This document shows positions 55,912-64,000 of a DNA stretch of 64,000 nucleotides, one piece after another (the first letter of the stretch is position 1; every line of letters begins with the position of its first letter). The notes beneath the pieces were generated by a model. The model ran no database searches. It had not been told where the DNA came from and saw only the letters and a program-made list of their open reading frames with translations. Source of the DNA: Cryphonectria parasitica EP155 (Eukaryota; Ascomycota; Sordariomycetes; Diaporthales; Cryphonectriaceae); contig NW_024468909.1 of NCBI RefSeq assembly GCF_011745365.1, positions 2,852,001 through 2,916,000 of the forward strand, in the 5' to 3' direction. The position numbers were made by a program, and so were the translations under genes.

Positions 55912-58670
55912 TCAACCGACAGCCAGACGCTCCAGTCTCCCTTGGAGGGCGTCGACAAGCTCATTCTCCCGGTCCAGTAAGTGCATGACTTGCGTCACCT
56001 TTGCCTTCCTTATCTCTGCAGGAATCTTGAGACTCGAGACAGACGCGCTGAGGCTCTTCTCGGAGCCCCCATCCCCCGAGACATCTTTGCCCTGTACCTC
56101 TGCCACCTGCTTGGTCAACTCCTCCTTGAGTCTCCTGATCTCATCGAGGCGTCTCGAGCTCGACTGAGACTGGCCCTTCCCTGCTTTCGCGTCCGTAGTG
56201 CCCTCCTCGCTTTCTGATACGCTCTGGTGGTACTTCTTCACCTCCTCCGCAAACGCCTTCTCCTTGTCGCTGAGAGGTCTGGTGCTGTTCTGCTGCACCT
56301 TCTTCTTCAGGTTCTCGAATCGTTGCACCAGCTCGTCCTGTTTCTTTCTTCGCTCTGCCAAGGCTCGGTCAAGACGGGCGTCATCTGACGGATTCTCCCC
56401 GTTCCCACCAGTGATGTGATCGACCCGAGTTTTCAGCTCGTTGGCCCTGGAGATTTGATCCTTCAATTCTGACCGTAGGACATCACATCTGCGGAACACC
56501 TCTGCAACGGCCTCGTTTAGTCGCCCGGTCTCTGTGCTCAAGATCTGATGCGCATTGGAAAAGATCTTCAGAGTCATGGGCGAAAGGCGAACTTCTTGTC
56601 CCATGAGAGCCCTCTGCGGGCCCGTCAGGATCGCCTGGCGCAGCTTTGGTAGGTCAGAGGGCTGATCGAAGATCGTCGGAGGCTGGAAGGCCGGGCGAGG
56701 CGTATAATAGAGCTCCAGGGCAGCTCTCTCATCTGGGGTCGGTTCAGGGAAAGGCGTCGGAGAAGTAGACGTCTTGATAGGCGGGAAATCATCCTCAGGT
56801 GTATCGAAGACCAAGGCAATTGGGTCCGTTGGTGTAGCGGAGAGGAGAAAGTAACCGAGGTCCGGGTCGCGAATCGCCACCGAAGCAGCCAAAGCATACT
56901 CGGAAGCAGGCTCGGCATAGATCCTGTCGACTTCTGAATTCGCTTGTGCAATGAGATTGACCCTCAATTCCGATCCCGCTGGCGCCTCGGCCTCGAGCTC
57001 GCTCTCCAGCCGGTAAACCCAAGGAGCCAGAGACACCTGCGTAATGCCGGAATTGTGCGTAATAAAGAAAGAGTACCGTGACAAGGCGTCATCACTGAAG
57101 GTAGGCCAACAGTCCTCTGTCACCTCCGAAGGCGGCACAGTATCGAGGGTCTCAAACGTGAGCAGAGAGGGCAAGTCGATGGCATTGGACAGCGTGGCCG
57201 CCTTGCCCTTGAGCCTAGGTGGCAGCCACCTCGCTTCCACGCCTTCCATGTCCAGACATATCCTCACCTGGCCGCTCGTAGATAACAGACAGATGACGGT
57301 CAGTGACAGCCCCTGCTGTTCCTCGTCGTCAAGTTCCAGAACCTCGTCCTCCTCGCCCATCAGCTCATCGGTCTCCATCTTCCTGCCTATCACATAGATG
57401 TCCGAGACTTCGATGTCCAGTTCGTCTTGCTCGTCCTCCTCGGGGGCTGACTCGAGATCGAACGGCCCTTGTAGTCTCGGGATCAGGCCTGGATGAGTAG
57501 GTCGCTGGTACACCTCAATTGGCTGGTCGGCAAGGGTCTCCTGGATAATTCTCGGCTCCTGGCTGTCGAGATCTGACATCCACTCGAGTTGCTGCTGCGC
57601 AAGGAGCCTGTCCTGTGGAGAGAAATTCGGGTCGTCCTCGATCGCTGCGACCTTGGCCACAATGGAGACAGACAGGGAAGGGATGAGAGTCGGCGGGGGT
57701 GCCCACAGCTGGGGAAGCAGCGGACAAAGCGCGTAGACATCGCCTCCCCTCATGGCAATGTATAAAGTCATAGATGACCACAGCCCAGAGCCTCGGACGG
57801 CAAACGAGGCCGCAGCAACCTCCATGTCGAATGTGTCGGCCGAAAACCCTCGGTTCGTGGTTGTAGATACGGAGAAATCTTGGTCCACCGCTGTACCATC
57901 TGCCAACTTTTTCAAGTCGATGGCCAGTGTGGGCGCATCGAATGACCACCTGTCTGACGTTGATATTTCCCACAGTCTCACCACAGCGTCCTCCGTGACC
58001 GTGACCAGTGACGTGCCTTGGACGCCTAAGGGATGCCAGACCGCTGACATAACTGCGGATTTCATAGTGATGTGTGTGGTCGGTCCGAGAGTAAAGAAGC
58101 GTGGCTTCAAGGGCTCCGAGTCTGTGAGCAGAGAGGATTTGGGAAGGGCGCAGATGTGAACAGTGTGTGTCGTGAGGATGGCGAGGTATTCGGAGTTGGG
58201 CGACATCACGAGCTGCCGTATCTCGTCGGCGACAGGCGTCTTGATGATCTGTGATGGTGATTAGTACTACGAGAACCTAAGTACGCAGCGCAGCGCACCA
58301 TGGCGTTGCTAGGACGCCATCGACTCACCCGATAGCCATCAGCACTCTGCCCATCGCTGCCCTCCACGCTGGCCTGGACCTGATCGTAAACTGAGAAGTT
58401 GCCGTTCGAATCCTCCCTCTTGATCCGCGTGCTGGCCGGCTTTTCTGCCCAAGACTCTTTCAGATAGACCAAATCCCCCCATCGTATCTCTCGGTTGACG
58501 GCAACGAAGACCTCTGTTCCTCGTCGAGCGATTGTGCGGCGGGGACCTGGCCTCATCTTCCTCCTCGAGGAGGCTGACGCATTGATGTCTTCCTGGGATG
58601 CCTGGAAGAGGTTATGGCCAGGCGCTGGCCTGCTAAGCCAGGAGGGTGTGTAGGACCTGATCTTGGACAT
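55912..58670 (-). CDS. NUP82: Nucleoporin Nup82 (NUP88 family)
   Basis: Two exons (58329-58670 and 55912-58248) give 892 aa; the 80-nt intron has CTAAT and joining restores GYRIIKTPVADEIRQLVMSPN. Nup82 sits on the cytoplasmic face of the nuclear pore with Nup159 and Nsp1 and anchors the mRNA-export platform. The opening SKIRSYTPSWLSRPAPGHNLF and PGPRRTIARRGTEVFVAV are the fungal Nup82 N-terminal wording. Residues about 90-560 form the beta-propeller (repeated LAILTTHTVHI and VTEDAVVRLWEI blade-type segments). The last 240 residues are coiled-coil (RALAERRKKQDELVQRFENL and following heptads), used for trimer assembly. Start at 58670 is the first ATG; an upstream in-frame TTG is not credible. 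It shares a 428-bp divergent promoter with CBC2. Confidence 0.93.
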
Positions 58671-59098
58671 TTTACGCGACGACGACGACAACGGAGTGCA
58701 CTGCTCTTGGGTGATAGCAATGTCAGCGATGCAGGGAGGACCTGAGTTCTTGCGCCTGTAATGCCACCAGGCGGACCGTGGTCGTGGTCGAAAGCAGACA
58801 GGTCCTTCTGTTGGCGATCCAAGCAGAGGTTATGAGGTTGGGGGAATACAAAGCAAGTGAACAACAAGCTGGGACATAAAATGCAAGAAAAGTAAGGCGG
58901 CAATGGAAAGTTGAGCTGAGTTGCAAGGAGGCAGCTCTGTCACTTTAGCGCGTTTTGCAGGTCCCATCGCGCCGCTCAGCAGTTGAACAGACCCACTTTT
59001 GAACCGCTGCTGCAGCAGCTCTCAGGCTCTCAAGTAGCTGTTTGACACAACGGCTCTCACTCTCCTCTCTCACTGCCATCATCACCCACAACAGCAAG
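58671..59098. promoter_or_regulatory. Divergent promoter, NUP82 and CBC2
   Basis: A 428-bp spacer between two divergent start codons. Both products serve mRNA export or cap biology, so shared control is plausible but not shown. No clear motif was recognised. Confidence 0.55.
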
Positions 59099-59877
59099 AT
59101 GGCGACTTCACTACGAAGCACAGTAGATCGCCTCGACCGGCCAAGCGCCTACTACAACAGCAGAGTATGACCCCTCCCCCGTCTTCACCCCAAGCAATGC
59201 GCCTCTCAACTAACCTTTCTCCCCCTCCAGTTCAACAAGCGCCGCCGCAACGATCGCGACCACCAGAACGACGAGCCCGCCGCCGAGCCAGAGCAGCCGC
59301 CCGAGGACCCCCTGGCGAACGCGACTACGCTGTACGTCGGAAACCTCTCGTTCTTCACGACAGAGGAGCAGGTCTACGAGCTGTTCAGCAAGTGCGGCGA
59401 GATCAAGCGGTTGATCATGGGGCTGGACCGGTTCAACAAGACGCCCTGCGGGTTCTGCTTCGTCGAGTACTTTACGCACCAAGACGCGCTCGACTGCTTG
59501 AAGTACATTGGTGGCACGAAGCTGGACGAGCGCATCATCCGCACGGACCTGGACCCAGGCTTCGAGGAGGGACGTCAGTATGGCCGGGGCAAGTCGGGAG
59601 GACAAGTCAGGGACGAGTACCGAGAAGATTTTGATGAAGGCCGAGGTGGATTGGGGAGGGCAATTCAAGAAGACCGCAGGTAGGTAACCTCAGGCGCGTG
59701 CCTCGAGCACTGCTTGTCGAGACACTGGAACCCTCGCCATATATTACCTATGGAGAGAGCACGGTCCTGGGCGCTTCTAGAAACTCAAGAAGGCCCTCCC
59801 TTTTTAGACAAGTACTGACTCCTTCGTGTCATAGGGGAAGATACAGGGACGACTACGACGAGACTCGAGGGAGATGA
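59099..59877 (+). CDS. CBC2: Nuclear cap-binding protein small subunit Cbc2/CBP20
   Basis: Three exons (59099-59164, 59231-59679, 59835-59877) give 185 aa. Cbc2 binds the m7G cap together with the large subunit Cbc1/CBP80 and acts in splicing, export and nonsense-mediated decay. The opening [16 protein letters not shown] carries the cap-stacking tyrosine region. One RRM follows, with RNP2 TLYVGNLSF and RNP1 CGFCFVEYF, then [13 protein letters not shown], the cap-contact segment of CBP20. The tail is Gly/Arg-rich ([16 protein letters not shown]), ending [11 protein letters not shown] in the 43-nt last exon. The second intron (155 nt) has CTGAC. The length and block order match the family well. 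Confidence 0.95.
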
Positions 59878-60478
59878 GACGATGCGACCTTCGTTTTCTT
59901 GGCCTTTCTGGCGTTTGGTGGTCTAGGGAGAAGTGGTCTTGATGTCTTTACATTTTCGTGGAAGAATAATCCACGGGTAAAAAACGTGCTCAGCTCTGGA
60001 AACAGGAGTGGCAAGGCGGTCCTTTGGTATTTCTATGGAATACCTCAAAGCCACAGCTCCGAGCATAGGGGTCCCTATAGGTGTTGGCGTTTCGGTCCGA
60101 AAAATTGATTTCGTTCTCATTGCTATTTGGACACTCTGCCCATGGTATATCCGAGCGTCCCTTCATCCCTGTATAATCTTACATCCGTTGTGAGCCCGTC
60201 ATTTGCCAAGAAGGAAGACGGCCTCGACATCCAGTGTCTCCCCTGCCGGAGACTGCACCTTCGCATCCACGCCATTCGAAGCTGAAGGAATGCCACATGG
60301 CAGCACTGGTTCCCGTATAGATGTTGCTTCCCTCTCGACTGTTGGATGCATGAAGCTCACTAGCTGTGCCGTTGCTTTTGCATACGGCCTTCGACGAGTC
60401 AAGTATATGTTGCGTGCGTATGATGAGACCACGGCGCAGATTCTCGAGTCGTGTCGTTTGAAAAGTCGTCCAGCTCGT
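59878..60478. other. Convergent 3' intergene, CBC2 and MRPL31
   Basis: About 600 bp between facing stop codons. It should hold both 3' UTRs. Short ORFs only. Confidence 0.6.
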
Positions 60479-60883
60479 CTAGTAACCAGGCGGGTTCAGT
60501 CTCTGCGAGACCCTCGTCCATTTGGGCAGTTCTGCAGATGAACAGGATCAGCCAAAACCAAGCACCCTCCTCAAGCACCAAACAGACGCCAGGAATAACG
60601 TACTATGTATTCCCTTCCGGTACCTCTTCTCCTTCCGGTCAAAGATGGTATACTTGTCCTTGGGCCGCATCTCCTCCTCCGTAGGCATCTCGGCCTTCCA
60701 CCTCTCGACAGAAGGCAGCGTCTTCCCCTGCTTCGCCAGCGCCCTGTCGAGCGTCGCGACCACCCCGTCGACGTGCCGGAGCCGCAGCCTGTGCCGGCGC
60801 TTCTGGAACTTGGAGAGGCGCCAGGGGATTTTCCAGAGAAGCCCGCCGCTTAGCGGGTTCGTGAATCTGAACGGCCCAAACAT
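60479..60883 (-). CDS. MRPL31: Mitochondrial large-subunit ribosomal protein mL60 (MrpL31)
   Basis: Two exons (60604-60883 and 60479-60531) give 110 aa, with a 72-nt intron carrying CTGAT before the acceptor. The protein is a fungal mitochondrial 54S subunit component. The sequence follows the family closely: MFGPFRFTNPLSGGLLWKIP, then RLSKFQKRRHRLRLRHVD, EMPTEEEMRPKDKYTIFDRK and YRKGIHK, with the second exon adding LPKWTRVSQRLNPPGY. It is very basic, and the N-terminus doubles as an import signal. A single-exon reading would replace the conserved C-terminus with unrelated residues. It shares a 408-bp divergent promoter with TRS20. Confidence 0.94.
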
Positions 60884-61291
60884 GATGCGTGTGTGTGTGG
60901 GCGCTGCTTGGGGGGGGGGGGAACGTTGGGATGGTGGTAGTGATCGATTTGGGCTTGGCTTTCAGAAGACCTCAATTCGAAAAGTCGACTTGACTTGCAT
61001 GCGGGACCGGGGGTGAGCTAACCGCACCCGCAGCCGCTGCGGCCAATCAATACTTTTCTTTGTACTTAGCGTTTCTCCCTTGGGGAGGGTCCTGAGGAGC
61101 ACGGTCCACCCAGACCCCCAAACCGCAGCATCACCCAAAACACATCCATCCCTCTCGCTCAAATTCCCAATTCCTAATCCTCTCTCCCATCTTGTCGCCA
61201 AGTAAAACTCGAAGAGACAGGACAAGACAAGGGAGGGAACAGAGAGAGGAGAACACACACATACACAAATGATCGATCGATAACCCGAACA
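60884..61291. promoter_or_regulatory. Divergent promoter, MRPL31 and TRS20
   Basis: A 408-bp spacer with both starts facing away. It contains a G-run near 60910-60922 and an A/C-rich leader before TRS20. No named site was recognised. Confidence 0.55.
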
Positions 61292-61916
61292 ATGTCATAC
61301 TATTTCGCCATCATCGGCACCCAAGACAACCCGCTGTTCGAGCACGAGTTCGGCACGTCCAAGCAGGGCGGCGACGGCCTGTCGCGCTTCAGCGACCAGG
61401 CGCGGCACCTGAACCAGTTCATCCTGCACAGCACGCTGGACGTCGTGGAGGAGGTTCAGTGGAACAATGGGCAGATGTATGTTTGCTTTCCCCGTCTGTC
61501 CCTGCTGGCAACAACTTTTCCCCACTGCGTCGGTCATCTGCATAATGTAATCTGCATATGAACTTACAATGTCCTGTGTCTTTTCTCCCTCTTTCCCCTC
61601 CCGACCTAGGTACCTCAAGGTAGTAGACAAGTTCTTCAACAACTACACCTCCTGCTTCATAACCGGCGCCAACGTCAAGTTCCTCCTCCTCCACCAGCCC
61701 ACCGGCTCAGGCACGGGCTCCGGCGTCCGCTCGTCCACCTCCATCGCCGCCAACCCCACCAGCGCCGCCACCGAGGAGGCCATCAAGAACTTCTTCACCG
61801 AGGTCTACGAGAACTGGGTCAAGGCCGTCATGAGCCCCTTCTACAAGGTCAATATGGAGGTCAAGAGTCCTATCTTTAGGCAGAGGGTCGTGGCCGCGGG
61901 CAAGAAGTATCTATAG
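61292..61916 (+). CDS. TRS20: TRAPP subunit Trs20 (sedlin/TRAPPC2)
   Basis: Two exons (61292-61476 and 61610-61916) give 163 aa; joining completes the Met codon in NGQMYLKVVDKFFNNY. Trs20 is a longin-fold core subunit of the TRAPP complexes, which activate Rab1/Ypt1 in ER-Golgi and autophagic traffic. Family features are MSYYFAIIGTQDNPLFEHEF, the HLNQFILHSTLDVVEE helix, FVTG-like CFITGANVKFLLLH and the C-terminal helix EEAIKNFFTEVYENWVK with NPFY-like SPFYKVN, ending FRQRVVAAGKKYL. A Ser/Thr/Gly loop (about 97-118) is inserted after the LLLH strand, longer than in mammals. The 133-nt intron position fits the join. Convergent with H4. Confidence 0.95.
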
Positions 61917-62482
61917 ACAAGACACATGTCGTTGGGCTAGAAATAGAGGGGGCAAGACAAGACAAAGTCGCAAGGGGCCCTCTCCGGCCTTGCGTGGTCA
62001 GGCCACTGGTGGGCGCCTGAGGATCATTATCATCAGTTGCAGCATCAGCAGATGAGAGGTGGGTTGGGCGGCATTATCTGTACGGCAAGCGTTACGCGAT
62101 GTAGCGCACTTTCATTGTGATATCCCAAAAGGCCGGTGATCGCACGGGCACCAAGCAAATTACAAGTCATCAGGCAAAAAGGGTCAGAAGCGAGAATTTT
62201 TATGTTCATCAAGTATATTTCGCAGCGCAATTGTCTGTCAATCAATGGCCATCATGCCTACCCGAGCCTTGTCATTCCGAGTAATCCGTGAATCCCCAAC
62301 GCCGAAAACAAATGTAATCTGCCACGCGGGTGCTGCATGAGCTGCACCATTGTACACCAAAACCATCCCCAATAGTCCCCGGTCTCTCTAGATGGATCGC
62401 TTGCCTCATGTAAAGAGACAATCAACTTCCGAGCAGCCTTTCCCGAACGTAATCAGGCAAGTGTGGTAGACGGACAAGACGC
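61917..62482. other. Convergent 3' intergene, TRS20 and histone H4
   Basis: About 570 bp between facing stops. It should contain both 3' UTRs. No metazoan-type histone stem-loop was noticed; fungal histone mRNAs are polyadenylated. Confidence 0.6.
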
Positions 62483-63181
<699 letters not shown>

Positions 63182-64000
63182 TTTGAAGGAGTTTAGAAGT
63201 GTTAGGAATGTGGTTTGATGGATGAAAGTAGTTGTCGCGGTGGACAAATTGATGATTTTTTGATGGGTTAGTTGTAATGGTTGATGGGGTGGGAATTCAC
63301 AAAAGGCACGGAACAGAGAGAAAGGTAAGAGAGTTATTGGGGTGCGAGTATTTAAGAGACAAGAACGGGGGCAGCGGGCGGAGGCTGCTGATCTGGGAGA
63401 GGGCAGCCTGTGAAGTTGCGCTAGTCTATTTTGGTTGCTCCTTTTCCAACTCTCAAAATTCAAAAGGCGATTTCCTCACCTAAAGCTTTTGAGCAAACCG
63501 CTTTTCCAAGCAGTGCATTACAGGGGTCAGAAAGGCGTCTTAGTTGTCTTGTCTGTTTTCCTGCTATTTCGGGTGGCCCGTGCACCCCTGCCGTTGACCC
63601 TGCAGAAGCTCCAAGCTAACCATAATCGAAATCGGGAGCGGGTAGGGATGGGCAGGCGCCAATCGGTCAGCTGCCCCTGCTTGTTATGCCGGGGCTCAGT
63701 CCAGTCCCGTCCAATCCACCTTGCTCTGGTTTGTCTGCGTAGGTACGTACTGGTGTGCTTCGAGAATCAATCTTGTGGGCCATGGGCTCGAACCCAGACG
63801 CGTCGAACCTCGGGGGCTGCCATCCTTCAAATAATTCGCGTCTTCTTCGAGATCAGTCAGGCGGAAGCGTTCCCTCGCAATCCCCAGTGATTTTGGGTGC
63901 CCGACGTATTTGGCTGAGCCTGGTTACTGGCACTGCCAAAGCCCTTTCAAAACACTTGCACCACAGTAATTATCGTGACTTTCCTTTTGGCAATTGCGCG
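63182..64000. other. H4 promoter and window end
   Basis: About 820 bp upstream of H4. A CCAAT core (gcgccaatcgg, near 63656-63666) and a TATA-like AT stretch (gagtatttaagag, near 63346-63358) are visible on the strand given. No coding sequence is supportable; the next gene lies past the edge. Confidence 0.5.

Noticed and set aside
63780..63830. GGGTTCGAGCCC on the minus strand, resembling a tRNA T-arm
   Set aside because: With the loop placed correctly only two stem pairs form, and no acceptor or D-arm is found.

Overview
This window is nuclear DNA from a filamentous ascomycete, most likely a Sordariomycete. The evidence is short introns (about 59-160 nt) with GT...AG ends and CTRAY branch motifs, intron-split housekeeping genes, a histone H4 gene with fungal-type introns, a Zn(II)2Cys6 regulator with a Fungal_trans-like middle region, low-complexity glutamine/alanine/aspartate tracts, and pyrimidine-rich leaders. 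I found no operons, no CRISPR array, no intact transposon, no tRNA or rRNA gene and no biosynthetic cluster. The class-level assignment is an inference from gene style.

Layout, left to right. 1-2490 (-): a protein with an RBBP6-pattern C4C4 RING and an RGG/Q/M-rich tail, cut by the window edge. 3497-4225 (-): Rab5-type GTPase. 6972-9118 (+): Kri1 ribosome-biogenesis factor. 9649-13164 (-): Zn2Cys6 transcription factor, followed by about 9.6 kb with no supportable gene. 22764-29219 (-): separase. 29591-34639: three consecutive genes with probable mitochondrial products (a DUF5321-like membrane protein, a SIRT4-type sirtuin and an Mmt-type cation diffusion facilitator). 35634-37677 (+): D-xylulokinase. 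38463-40019 (+): membrane-anchored HSL/Say1-like alpha/beta hydrolase. 42276-43253 (+): NC2-alpha (Bur6/DRAP1). 45066-48456 (+): PI 4-kinase Pik1. 49714-50977 (+) and 51818-54144 (-): two proteins I do not recognise. 55912-58670 (-): nucleoporin Nup82. 59099-59877 (+): cap-binding Cbc2. 60479-60883 (-): mitochondrial ribosomal protein mL60/MrpL31. 61292-61916 (+): TRAPP subunit Trs20/sedlin. 62483-63181 (-): histone H4.

Most genes are housekeeping and act in separate processes: ribosome assembly, endosome and Golgi traffic (Rab5, Pik1, Trs20), nuclear pore and cap biology (Nup82, Cbc2), chromosome segregation (separase), transcription (NC2-alpha, H4, Zn2Cys6 factor) and mitochondria. Several pairs are divergent and share promoters: Rab5/KRI1, separase/DUF5321, NUP82/CBC2 and MRPL31/TRS20.

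I reconstructed exon structures by hand, checking that reading phase is kept across each junction and that conserved family sequence resumes after it. In PIK1, CBC2 and MRPL31 this recovered terminal exons of about 40-53 nt that carry the conserved C-terminus. I did not find a clearly novel multi-gene system. The best leads are the very long upstream region of the Zn2Cys6 gene, a near-identical 18-bp double-GATA element at both ends of the Rab5/KRI1 intergene, paired CACGTG boxes one helical turn apart, recurring pentanucleotide arrays in promoters, and the two unrecognised proteins.
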